Of a stretch of 64,000 nucleotides of DNA, positions 18,630-26,436 are shown one piece after another. How positions within the stretch are numbered: the stretch's first letter is position 1; the number at the start of each line of letters is the position of its first letter. Origin of the DNA: Sphingomonas sp. RIT328 (GTDB lineage Bacteria; Pseudomonadota; Alphaproteobacteria; Sphingomonadales; Sphingomonadaceae). Location of the stretch: assembly GCF_000632225.1 (NCBI RefSeq), contig NZ_JFYV01000001.1:310001-374000 (forward strand), given 5' to 3'. Under the pieces are notes generated by a model. The model was given only the letters and a program-made list of their open reading frames with translations. It had not been told where the DNA came from and searched no databases. The position numbers were made by a program, and so were the translations under genes.

Positions 18630-19505
18630 CTAGTACATCGGCCCGCCGCCGGTCACCGGCACCACCGCGCCGGTCATGTAGCTTCCCTCCGCCGAGGCGA
18701 GCAGGACATAGGCGGGGGCGAGTTCGCCGGGCTGGCCGGCGCGGCCGAGCGGGGTCGACTGGCCGAGCGTCTTCAATTCGTCGGTCGGTTTGGCGATCGG
18801 CTGGATCGGCGTCCACACCGGCCCCGGTGCGACCGCGTTGACGCGGATGCCCTTGGGTGCGAGCAGGTTCGACAGGCCGATTGTCAGGCTGGCGATCGCT
18901 CCCTTGGTGGTGGCATAGACGATCATATTCTCGGTCGCGACCTTGGCCTGGATGCTCGTCGTGTTGACGATCGCCGATCCCGGCTTGAGGTGTGGCGCGG
19001 CGGCCTTGGCGAGGCGGATCATCGCGAAGACGTTGGCGGCGAAGGCGCCCTCCATCTCTGCATCGTCGATACTGGCGAGATCCTCGTTCATCGTCTGCGC
19101 GGCGGCGTTGTTGACGAGGATGTCGAGCTTGCCGAGCTCGCCGACGGTGCGCTCGACCAGCGCGTTGCATTGCGCGACGCTGCGGATGTCGCCGGGCAGC
19201 AGCAGGCAGCGCCTGCCCGCCTTCTCGACCCACGATTTGGTGTCCTCGGCATCGACCTGCTCGTCGGCGAGGTAGGAGATGGCGACGTCGGCGCCTTCAC
19301 GCGCATAAGCGATCGCCACCGCCTTGCCGATGCCGGAGTCGCCGCCGGTGATCAGCGCGACGCGGCCGTCGAGCAGGCCCTTGCCGCGATAGCTGTCCTC
19401 GCCATGATCGGGGCGGGTGCGCATCTTGTCTTCGAGGCCGGGGCGCGGCTGTTCGGGTTCGTTCGGGAATTCGGTCGGCGCGCTGGTGCGGGGATCGTCG
19501 GTCAT
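18630..19505 (-). CDS. SDR-family NAD(P)-dependent oxidoreductase (YhdF/YghA-like)
   Basis: 291 residues. A polar N-terminal tail (TEFPNEPEQPRPGLEDKM) precedes the Rossmann motif TGGDSGIG at 53-60; NNAAAQ and the catalytic Tyr-Lys of YATTKGA follow. The N-terminal tail and the SYLADEQVDAEDTK segment are typical of the YghA/YhdF group, often stress-induced aldehyde or sugar reductases. It lies downstream of the efflux genes, but a hairpin at 19548-19567 in the 66-bp gap suggests its own promoter. The natural substrate is unknown. Confidence 0.9.
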   Translation of the reverse strand: MTDDPRTSAPTEFPNEPEQPRPGLEDKMRTRPDHGEDSYRGKGLLDGRVALITGGDSGIGKAVAIAYAREGADVAISYLADEQVDAEDTKSWVEKAGRRCLLLPGDIRSVAQCNALVERTVGELGKLDILVNNAAAQTMNEDLASIDDAEMEGAFAANVFAMIRLAKAAAPHLKPGSAIVNTTSIQAKVATENMIVYATTKGAIASLTIGLSNLLAPKGIRVNAVAPGPVWTPIQPIAKPTDELKTLGQSTPLGRAGQPGELAPAYVLLASAEGSYMTGAVVPVTGGGPMY

Positions 19506-19547
19506 GGCATGTCCTGTCCGAAAGGGGGCGTGACAGGAACGACGCAG

Positions 19548-19567
19548 GCGGCGGATCGCTCCGCCGC
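19548..19567 (-). terminator. Hairpin at the end of the efflux operon
   Basis: GCGGCGGA (19548-19555) and TCCGCCGC (19560-19567) form a perfect 8-bp stem with a 4-nt loop, 5 bp past the outer-membrane factor stop on the minus strand. There is no clear T-run, so termination is a guess from position. Confidence 0.4.
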
Positions 19568-19571
19568 ATGA

Positions 19572-20996
19572 TCACGCCTGCCAGCCGCCGCCGAGCGCGA
19601 GGAACAGCTGCACCTGATCGCCGGCGAGCCGGCTTTCCGCCGCGGCGAGCGTCTGGTCGGCGCCGATCGCGGTGCGCTGCGCGTCGAGCACCGGCAGGAA
19701 GCCGGTCCGCCCCGCGCGGAACAGCGTCTCGGCATCGCGTGCCGCTTTGCCCGCCTGACGGCTGGCATCGCGCAGGGCGGCGACGCGGTCGAGGTCGCGG
19801 GCGTAGACGGTGAGGCCGCTTTCCGTCTCGCGCAGCGCGGTGAGCACCGCGCCGTCGAAACGTGCGTAAGCGGCGTCGCTGTCGGCCTGCGCCGCGGCGA
19901 TCCGCGCGCGCACCCGCGTGCGGTTGGGGAATTGCCAGCTGATCAGCGGCCCCAGCGAGAATTTGTAGGTGTCGCTGCCGAAGGCGTTCTCGGCGAGGCC
20001 GACGGAGCCGATCGACGCGCCGAGCGCGATGCGCGGATAGAGGTCGGCGGTGGCGACGCCGATCCGGGCGGTGGCGGCACGCAGCTCCCATTCGGCGCGG
20101 CGCACGTCAGGGCGGCGGCGGAGCAAGGCGGCACCGTCGCCGATCGGGATCGGCCGGTCGAGATGCGGCTCGCCGGTGCAGGCGGCGACGTCGCGGTCGA
20201 ACTCGGCGGGCGGGCGGCCGGTCAGCGTCGCGAGCCGGTAGAGCGCGAGGCGCTGCGTCGCCTGCAAGCCGGGCAGCGTCGCGCGGACCTGCGCCTCCTG
20301 CGCGGTCGAACGGGTCGCGTCGAGCGAACCGCTGCGCCCGGCGCGCACCAGCCGCTGCGTCAATTGCGTCGTCCGCCGTTGCAGGTCGAGCGCGCGCTGC
20401 GCGACGGCGATCTCGCGCGCCGAGGCGCAGGCATCGAGATAGGCGCGCGTCGTATCCGCGGCGACGGTGATGCGGACGCTGTCATAGGCGGCGCGCGTCG
20501 CGGCGACATCCGCATCGGCGGCCTCGATCGCGCGGCGCACCTGCCCGGCGAGGTCGAGCTGGTAGGAAATGCCCGCGCTCGCCGCATAGACGAATGACCG
20601 CGGCAGCGCGGCGCCGGGCCGCAATTCCTCCTCGGCCGAACGCTGGCCGTAGCCGGGCGCCGCCTGCAACGCAGTCTGCACGCGGCGGCCATCCTCGGCG
20701 ACGTCGAGCGAGGCCTGCGCCCGCGCGATATTGGCGGTGGCGACGCGCAGATCGGTGTTGGCGGCGAGCGCCTGTTCGACCAGCCGGTCGAGCAGCGGAT
20801 CGCGGTAGAGCTGCCACCAGCGATCGGGCACCGGCGCCAGCGCGGCAAAAGCGGCCTCGTTGCCGCCGACGAACGGCGCCGCCGCGGCCGGACGGTCGAT
20901 CACCGCCGCCGCAGGCCGGTGATAGTCGGGGCCGGCGGTGGAGCAGCCGGCGAGCAGTGCGGCGGTGGCGGCGGCGAGGCCGAGGCGGCGGGTCAT
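19572..20996 (-). CDS. Outer-membrane efflux lipoprotein, NodT/OprM (TolC-like) family
   Basis: 474 residues. Lipoprotein signal with lipobox LLAGCST (Cys18), so the N-terminus is probably acylated at the outer membrane. The repeated helical pattern (two OEP halves; VEQALAANTDLRVATANIAR and the later RPDVRRAEWELRAATARIGV) is that of trimeric TolC-like channels. It overlaps the HlyD-type gene by four bases and completes a tripartite pump with it and the FUSC protein. Confidence 0.93.
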   Translation of the reverse strand: MTRRLGLAAATAALLAGCSTAGPDYHRPAAAVIDRPAAAAPFVGGNEAAFAALAPVPDRWWQLYRDPLLDRLVEQALAANTDLRVATANIARAQASLDVAEDGRRVQTALQAAPGYGQRSAEEELRPGAALPRSFVYAASAGISYQLDLAGQVRRAIEAADADVAATRAAYDSVRITVAADTTRAYLDACASAREIAVAQRALDLQRRTTQLTQRLVRAGRSGSLDATRSTAQEAQVRATLPGLQATQRLALYRLATLTGRPPAEFDRDVAACTGEPHLDRPIPIGDGAALLRRRPDVRRAEWELRAATARIGVATADLYPRIALGASIGSVGLAENAFGSDTYKFSLGPLISWQFPNRTRVRARIAAAQADSDAAYARFDGAVLTALRETESGLTVYARDLDRVAALRDASRQAGKAARDAETLFRAGRTGFLPVLDAQRTAIGADQTLAAAESRLAGDQVQLFLALGGGWQA

Positions 20997-21892
20997 GCCG
21001 TCGCCCCCTTGTCGTTTGGCGTCCGCGGCATCACCTCGACCGTCGCGGTGCGGCCGACGACGAGCATCGCGCCGCGCGGCAGCCGGTCGATCGCCACCCG
21101 CACCGGGATGCGCTGCGCGAGCCGCACCCAGCTGAAGGTCGGATTGACGTTGGCGAGCAGATTGGCGCCGGCGCTGCGGTCGCGATCCTCGATACCGCCG
21201 GCGATGCTCTGGACATGGCCGGTGATTGCCTGATCGTCGCCCATCAGCCGCACCCGCACCGGGTCACCGACATGGACGCGCGGCAGCTTGGTCTCTTCGA
21301 AATAGCCGATGATATGCAGCGAGCCGCGGTCGATGATCGCGAATTCCGGATGACCGGCGGTGGCATAGTCGCCGGGCCGCAGGTCGAGGTTGCTGACCGT
21401 ACCGGCGACGCTCGCCCGCACCTCGGTCCGGGCGAGGTTGAGCCGCGCGGTAGCGAGCGCGATCTGCGCCTGCGACAAGGCGGTGGCGAGCTGCGCGACC
21501 TTGGCGTCGCCCTGCTCGCGCACCTCGCCGGCGACGAGGTCGCCGAGCGTGCGGTTGCGCTGCGCCTCGCGCCGTGCCTGCGCAAGCAGCACGCGCTGCG
21601 CCGCGACCGCCGTTTCCGCCTGCGCCACCGCCAGCCGGTAGCGCGGCCGGTCGACGCGGAACAGCGGCGTTCCCGCCGCGACCGGCTGGTTGTCGCGGAC
21701 GAGCACCTCGGTGACGAGGCCGGAGACGTCGGGCGTGACCTGGACGATATCCGCGCGGACGCGGCCGTCGCGCGTCCACGGCTCGGTCTCGTAATGGTCC
21801 CAGAGCCGGCGGCCGGCGACGACCGCGAGCAGGACGAGGGCGAGGGTGACGCCGATCCGTGAGGTGACGCGCAACGAAGGATGGAGGGTCAT
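20993..21892 (-). CDS. HlyD/EmrA-type periplasmic adaptor (AaeA-like)
   Basis: 299 residues. An N-terminal membrane anchor (IGVTLALVLLAVVAG) is followed by a split lipoyl domain (VQVTPDVSGLVTEVLVRDNQ ... VRASVAGTVSNLDLRPGDY) with a coiled-coil hairpin between the halves, and a beta-barrel domain (IIGYFEETKLPRVHVGDPV). It links the inner-membrane FUSC transporter to the outer-membrane channel. It lies 7 bp after the DUF1656 gene and is in the MarR-controlled operon. Confidence 0.93.
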   Translation of the reverse strand: MTLHPSLRVTSRIGVTLALVLLAVVAGRRLWDHYETEPWTRDGRVRADIVQVTPDVSGLVTEVLVRDNQPVAAGTPLFRVDRPRYRLAVAQAETAVAAQRVLLAQARREAQRNRTLGDLVAGEVREQGDAKVAQLATALSQAQIALATARLNLARTEVRASVAGTVSNLDLRPGDYATAGHPEFAIIDRGSLHIIGYFEETKLPRVHVGDPVRVRLMGDDQAITGHVQSIAGGIEDRDRSAGANLLANVNPTFSWVRLAQRIPVRVAIDRLPRGAMLVVGRTATVEVMPRTPNDKGATA

Positions 21893-21899
21893 AAGCTTT

Positions 21900-22139
21900 C
21901 TAGCCGAACGGGCTCGGGCCGAGCAGGCTGGCGGGGTCGCCGCCGGTGATCAGGCCGGCGATGCCGGCCCACAGGATGACGGTCAGCGCGACGTCGAACA
22001 GGCCGCGATGCCAGACGAAACGATAGAGGTGCGCGCGGGCGAGCGCCCAGCCGATCAGCTCGGCAGCGGCGAAGGCGAGGATCGCGGCGAGCAGCAGCGG
22101 GTGGACGAAGACCCCGGCGATATCGATGTCGCCGGTCAT
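21900..22139 (-). CDS. DUF1656 small membrane protein (AaeX-like)
   Basis: 79 residues with two membrane helices (LLLAAILAFAAAELIGWAL; DVALTVILWAGIAGLI). DUF1656 proteins sit between FUSC and HlyD genes in aromatic-acid efflux operons; their exact role is not known. The ATG at 22137-22139 overlaps the FUSC stop by four bases. A longer open frame upstream lies inside the FUSC gene and is not real coding. Confidence 0.88.
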   Translation of the reverse strand: MTGDIDIAGVFVHPLLLAAILAFAAAELIGWALARAHLYRFVWHRGLFDVALTVILWAGIAGLITGGDPASLLGPSPFG

Positions 22140-24115
22140 GCCGCCGCCCTCGCATCCTGCCAGTCGTTCGCCGCCGGAAAGACGTTGCGGCGCAGGCCGA
22201 CGAGATTGACCATCGCGTCGCGCCGCTGCGCCGGATCGGCGATGGCCTGGCCCGCCGCCAGCGCCTCGTCGATCTGCGCCAGAAGCTCCGCCGACGGCGT
22301 CGCCTCGTCGCCGCGGGCAAGATCGCGGAAGTGCCGGGCGAGCGCGCTGCGCAACGGCGCCTGATCGGCGAGCGGCGCGATCTGCGCGATGCTGAGCCCG
22401 ACGCGCAATTCGCGCAGCGTCGCCGCGGCGGCGTCGCGCTCCTCGTCCTCGACCTCGCCGATGCGGCTGGCGAGCAGGCCGACGCGGTCGAGCATGCGGC
22501 TGCGCCACGCGGTGACCTGCCCCGCGGCGGTGTCGACCGGGCGTTCGGCGAGCTGCGCGAGGTCGCGCCAGCCGGCGCGGCGCAGGCGGCGGATCGCGGT
22601 GCCCGCGCCGATGCTGCGCACCAGCCGCGTCGTCATCATCGCCGCGGCGATGCCGATGACCTGCGCGACATTGCCGTTGAAGAAGCTCGCCGCATCGACG
22701 GTGAAGCGATTGGTGAGCGCGAGGCCGCCGGCGAAGCCGATCAGCATCGGCACCATCCGACCGTACCAGCTCGGCAGCGCCATCACCGCCCCCATGGCGA
22801 GCAGCGGCGGCGCCATCGCCAGCGTCAGCATTGCAAAACCGTCGATCGCCGGCAGGATCGCGAAGAGATAGAGTGCGGCGAGCGGCAGCGAGGCGATCGT
22901 CCAGATCAGGAAGCCGCGCTGCGCCGGCACCGGATCGTCGAGCGTCGCGAAGAAGCAGCAGACCACCGCCGCGATCATCGCCGCCACCGCGCCCTCCGGC
23001 CAGCCGGTGGCGATCCAGAACAGGCAGCAGCCGAGTACGCAGAGCAACGTCGCGAAGGCCGACAGCGCCGCGAGACCATAATCGCGGTGCAGCGGGCGGG
23101 TGACGCTCGCCACGGACACCGGCGGGCGGCTGCCCGGCTGCGCCACCGCGGCGGCGAGCGCACGGGTCTCGCCCAGTGCCAGCACCAGCTCCTCGAGCCG
23201 GGCGAGCAGGTTGAGCGCGAGCAGGTCGCGCCAGTTCGTGGTGTCCGCCGCCGTGCGGGCGGCGTGCAATTCGGCGAGCACGGGTTCGGCGGGGAGGGCA
23301 GGGTCGCTCACCCAGTCACGCATCGACGCGACCGCCGCGGCGACCTCCATGGGCGTCTGCTCGCGCAACTGGCGCCAGCGGTCCTCGATTGCCGAGACGA
23401 GCGGGATCAGCAGCACGAGCCGGTCCTGCATCGCGGTCAGCACCGCGCGGGTCGGGCGCAGCCGGGCGGTATCGAACGGAATGTGCGTCGCGGTGACGTG
23501 AAGGTCGGTGATATCGCCGGCGAGCTTGCGCCGCGCGCGGGCGGTGCCGGATGCGGGGACGGGGGCGAGCACGTCGCCGATCCACTGCTCCGCTTCACCA
23601 AGCACGACGCGGACGCGCGCGCCGAACACTTGGCCGACGCTGCGTGGCCAGACGACGGCATGGATGATCGCGGCGCTGAGCACGCCGATGCCGATCTCCT
23701 GCACGCGCAGGATCGCGGTGTCGAAGATCATCTCCGGATGCGTCACCGACGGGAAGCCGATCAGCGCGGCCGTATAGCCCGCGAGCATGAAGACGTAGGA
23801 GCGCGGCGTGCGATCGAGCAGCGAGACGAACTGGCACAGCGCGACCCAGCCGGCGAGCGCCAGCGACAGCAGCAGCGGCGCGTCGACCAGCGCCGGCACC
23901 AGCAGCACCGCGACGCTGCCGCCGACGATCGTGCCGATCAGCCGGAACACCGCCTTCGACCGCACCGCGCCACTGAGGGGCTGGCTGGTGATATAGACGG
24001 TCGCCATCGCCCAGAACGGCCGCTCCAGCCCGAGCGAGAAGGAGACGAATAGCGCCAGCATCGCCGCGGCGAAGCAATTGGCGGAGAACACCGTCTCGCG
24101 CAGGCCGATCCGCAT
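22136..24115 (-). CDS. FUSC-family inner-membrane efflux protein (AaeB-like)
   Basis: 659 residues. Two membrane bundles of about five to six helices each (N-terminal from LFVSFSLGLERPFWAMATVY; second from LSAFATLLCVLGCCLFWI) are separated by a cytoplasmic domain, as in AaeB and fusaric-acid-resistance proteins. It would export aromatic acids or related weak acids. It starts 9 bp after the MarR gene and overlaps the DUF1656 gene, so the whole pump is one transcription unit. Confidence 0.92.
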   Translation of the reverse strand: MRIGLRETVFSANCFAAAMLALFVSFSLGLERPFWAMATVYITSQPLSGAVRSKAVFRLIGTIVGGSVAVLLVPALVDAPLLLSLALAGWVALCQFVSLLDRTPRSYVFMLAGYTAALIGFPSVTHPEMIFDTAILRVQEIGIGVLSAAIIHAVVWPRSVGQVFGARVRVVLGEAEQWIGDVLAPVPASGTARARRKLAGDITDLHVTATHIPFDTARLRPTRAVLTAMQDRLVLLIPLVSAIEDRWRQLREQTPMEVAAAVASMRDWVSDPALPAEPVLAELHAARTAADTTNWRDLLALNLLARLEELVLALGETRALAAAVAQPGSRPPVSVASVTRPLHRDYGLAALSAFATLLCVLGCCLFWIATGWPEGAVAAMIAAVVCCFFATLDDPVPAQRGFLIWTIASLPLAALYLFAILPAIDGFAMLTLAMAPPLLAMGAVMALPSWYGRMVPMLIGFAGGLALTNRFTVDAASFFNGNVAQVIGIAAAMMTTRLVRSIGAGTAIRRLRRAGWRDLAQLAERPVDTAAGQVTAWRSRMLDRVGLLASRIGEVEDEERDAAAATLRELRVGLSIAQIAPLADQAPLRSALARHFRDLARGDEATPSAELLAQIDEALAAGQAIADPAQRRDAMVNLVGLRRNVFPAANDWQDARAAA

Positions 24116-24124
24116 CGTCGTTGC

Positions 24125-24580
24125 TCAGCCCTGCGCGTCGAGACGCGCCATCGTCGCGTGCAGCCGGTCGAGCACGCGCGTCGCGATGACGAGCTCCTCC
24201 GCCTCGATACAGGCGAGCAGCGTCTGGCGGATCTCGGCGGTGCGTTCCTCGACCTGCGCGGCGAGCGTCGTCCCGGCCGGGGTGAGGTGGAGCAGCCGCG
24301 CGCGCTTGTCGGTGCTGTCGACGCGCCGCTCGACGAAGCCGCTGCGTTCGAGCTGGTCGATCAGCGGCACCACCGACGGCGCCTCGACCCCGAGCTGGTC
24401 GGCGAGCGCGCCCTGGCGCAGGCCTTCCCTGGCGCGGCCGATCAGCATCACCGCCAGCGCCGGCGTATGCGACAGCGACAGGCCGGCGAGCCCGTTGTCG
24501 AGCGCCCGTCGGTAGCGCCGGCCGAGCGGGACGAGGTGGGCGGAGAAAGCGCGCATCTGGGCAGGGGTGGGGGAGGTCAC
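24125..24580 (-). CDS. MarR-family transcriptional regulator of the efflux operon
   Basis: 151 residues. Winged helix with the family signature DSTDKRARLLHLTPAG in the wing; the recognition helix lies in VEAPSVVPLIDQLERSGFV. Probably a repressor released by aromatic ligands. The GTG at 24578-24580 follows directly on a good frame; no ATG sits closer to the conserved start. First gene of the operon. A palindrome 10 bp upstream of its start (24591-24604) is the likely autoregulatory site. Confidence 0.92.
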   Translation of the reverse strand: MTSPTPAQMRAFSAHLVPLGRRYRRALDNGLAGLSLSHTPALAVMLIGRAREGLRQGALADQLGVEAPSVVPLIDQLERSGFVERRVDSTDKRARLLHLTPAGTTLAAQVEERTAEIRQTLLACIEAEELVIATRVLDRLHATMARLDAQG

Positions 24581-24590
24581 GGCTGCTAGA

Positions 24591-24604
24591 TAGTTAGGTA
24601 ACTA
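24591..24604. promoter_or_regulatory. Candidate MarR operator
   Basis: TAGTTA-GG-TAACTA is a perfect 6-bp inverted repeat with a 2-bp spacer in an AT-rich patch of otherwise GC-rich DNA. It lies 10 bp upstream of the marR start and about 80 bp from the divergent phosphatase gene. The size and position fit MarR-family autoregulation. Confidence 0.6.
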
Positions 24605-24686
24605 ATCATCTGCAACCGAAAACCGTCGGCGTCGCGCGGCTTTCACAATCGCGCGGCATGGCGGTGAGACTTTGGAGGAGCCCGCC

Positions 24687-26309
24687 ATGATTCTCGACCG
24701 CCGCCTGCTGATCAAGACCGCGATGATCGGACTGGGCGCGACCGCCTTGCCGGGCGGCGCGTTCGCCGTGCAGGCGATGGGCGCGGCGCGCGGCTTCACC
24801 CATGCGGTGGCGAGCGGCGAGCCCGCCGCCGATTCGATGCTGCTGTGGACGCGCTACGTCCCCGCCGACGGCGGCGCGGTCGAATTGCGCGTCGAGGTCG
24901 CCGAGACGCCGGATTTCGCGCGCGTCGTCGCCGGCGGCGCGCAGATCACCGGACCGTGGCGCGATCATACCGCCAAGATCACCGTCGACGGCTTGCAGCC
25001 CGGCCGCCGCTATCATTACCGCTTCGTCGCCCCCGACGGCAGCCGCTCGCCGGTCGGCCGGACCGCGACCCTGCCCGAAGACGGCATGACGCCGTGGCGC
25101 GCGGCGATCTTCTCCTGCTCGAATATCGGCTTCGGCTGGTTCAATGCTTATGCGCATGCGGTCGCCCAGGGCGATTTCGACTGCGCCATCCACCTCGGCG
25201 ACTATTTCTACGAATATGCGCCGGCGCATTATCCGCTGCCCGCCGACGCGGTGCCCGGCCGCACGCCAGCGCCGCTCGCCGAGACGATCCACCTCGCCGA
25301 TTACCGGCTGCGCTACGGCAGCTATCGCGCCGATCCCGATCTCCAGGCGCTGCACGCGGCGATGCCGATGATCGTCCAGTGGGACGATCACGAGAGCGCC
25401 AACGACAGCTGGGAGGGCGGCGCCGAGAACCACGATCCCGCCACCGAAGGCGATTGGAACGCCCGCCGTGCCGCCTCGATCCAGGCCTATCGCGAATGGA
25501 TGCCGGTGTCCGACGAGCCGTGGCGGGCCTATGATATCGGCGGCCTCGCGACGCTGTTCCGCACCGAGACGCGGCTGCTCGCGCGCACGCGCCAGCCTGA
25601 TATCGCGCCGCTGTTCCGCGCCGCCGATCCGGCAACGGCGCTCAAGGCGTTCCGCGACGGCGCATGGCAGGACCCGGCTGCGACGATGATGGGCAGCCAG
25701 CAGGAGGTGTGGCTCGCGCATGCGATGCGCGCCTCGGTGCGCAGCGGCCGGCCGTGGCAGATCGTCGGCTTCGGCACGATCATGGGCGCGACGGTGATGC
25801 CGGCGGAGACGGAGCGATGGCTCGCCGACATGACGCCGGCGGCGCAGGGCTATGTCCACGCCGGCGTCGTCGCGGGGCAGCTCGGCCTGCCGTTCAATTA
25901 CGACAATTGGGGCGGCTATCCCGCCGCCCGCGCGCGCTTCCTCAGGTCGGTGCAGCAGCTTGGCGGCAATACCGTGGTGATCTCCGGCGACAGCCACAAC
26001 GCCTGGGCCTATGATCTCGCGCAGGACGGCCGCCCCGCCGCGGTCGAGTTCGCCGGGCATAGCGTCACCTCGCCGGGGTTCGAGAGCAGCCTCAAGACCG
26101 ATCCGGCGCGCGTCGCCGCCGCGCTGGTCCGCGTCAACCCGGAGCTGAAATGGTGCGACACGTCGCGGCGCGGCTATATGGCGATGACGGTCGCCGCCGA
26201 TCGCGTCACCAACGACTGGATCATGGTCGACGGGATCAAGACGCGCACGCCGCGTGCCGCGCCCGGCCACCGCGCCACGGTGTTGCGCGATCGCCACGTC
26301 ATGGCGTGA
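24687..26309 (+). CDS. phoD: PhoD-family alkaline phosphatase / phosphodiesterase, Tat-exported
   Basis: 540 residues. The N-terminus has a twin-arginine motif (DRRLLIK) followed by a hydrophobic stretch, as in Tat-exported PhoD. An N-terminal PhoD_N domain (AVASGEPAADSMLLWTRYVP) precedes the metallophosphatase core: HLGDYFYEY, WDDHE at 232-236, and GDSHNAW. It hydrolyses phosphate esters outside the cytoplasm using Ca2+/Fe3+. I chose the ATG at 24687 with GGAGGA upstream; TTG at 24672 is less likely. The TonB receptor 127 bp downstream may import the product or its substrate (inference). Confidence 0.93.
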   Translation: MILDRRLLIKTAMIGLGATALPGGAFAVQAMGAARGFTHAVASGEPAADSMLLWTRYVPADGGAVELRVEVAETPDFARVVAGGAQITGPWRDHTAKITVDGLQPGRRYHYRFVAPDGSRSPVGRTATLPEDGMTPWRAAIFSCSNIGFGWFNAYAHAVAQGDFDCAIHLGDYFYEYAPAHYPLPADAVPGRTPAPLAETIHLADYRLRYGSYRADPDLQALHAAMPMIVQWDDHESANDSWEGGAENHDPATEGDWNARRAASIQAYREWMPVSDEPWRAYDIGGLATLFRTETRLLARTRQPDIAPLFRAADPATALKAFRDGAWQDPAATMMGSQQEVWLAHAMRASVRSGRPWQIVGFGTIMGATVMPAETERWLADMTPAAQGYVHAGVVAGQLGLPFNYDNWGGYPAARARFLRSVQQLGGNTVVISGDSHNAWAYDLAQDGRPAAVEFAGHSVTSPGFESSLKTDPARVAAALVRVNPELKWCDTSRRGYMAMTVAADRVTNDWIMVDGIKTRTPRAAPGHRATVLRDRHVMA

Positions 26310-26436
26310 AACGCCGGTTTGCCGCAACACTTTGGCGTTCGACTTGGTAGCGCAATCAATCCTACCGGGAAACGTCACATAGCGTCCGTAACGGCCCCGA
26401 TCACGCCGCGGTGATGCGGCGGATTTGGGGATCATT

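Noticed and set aside
26310..26436. Pho box upstream of the TonB receptor
   Set aside because: The gap has GTCACAT and GTCCGTAAC-like pieces but no proper direct repeat with the expected spacing.
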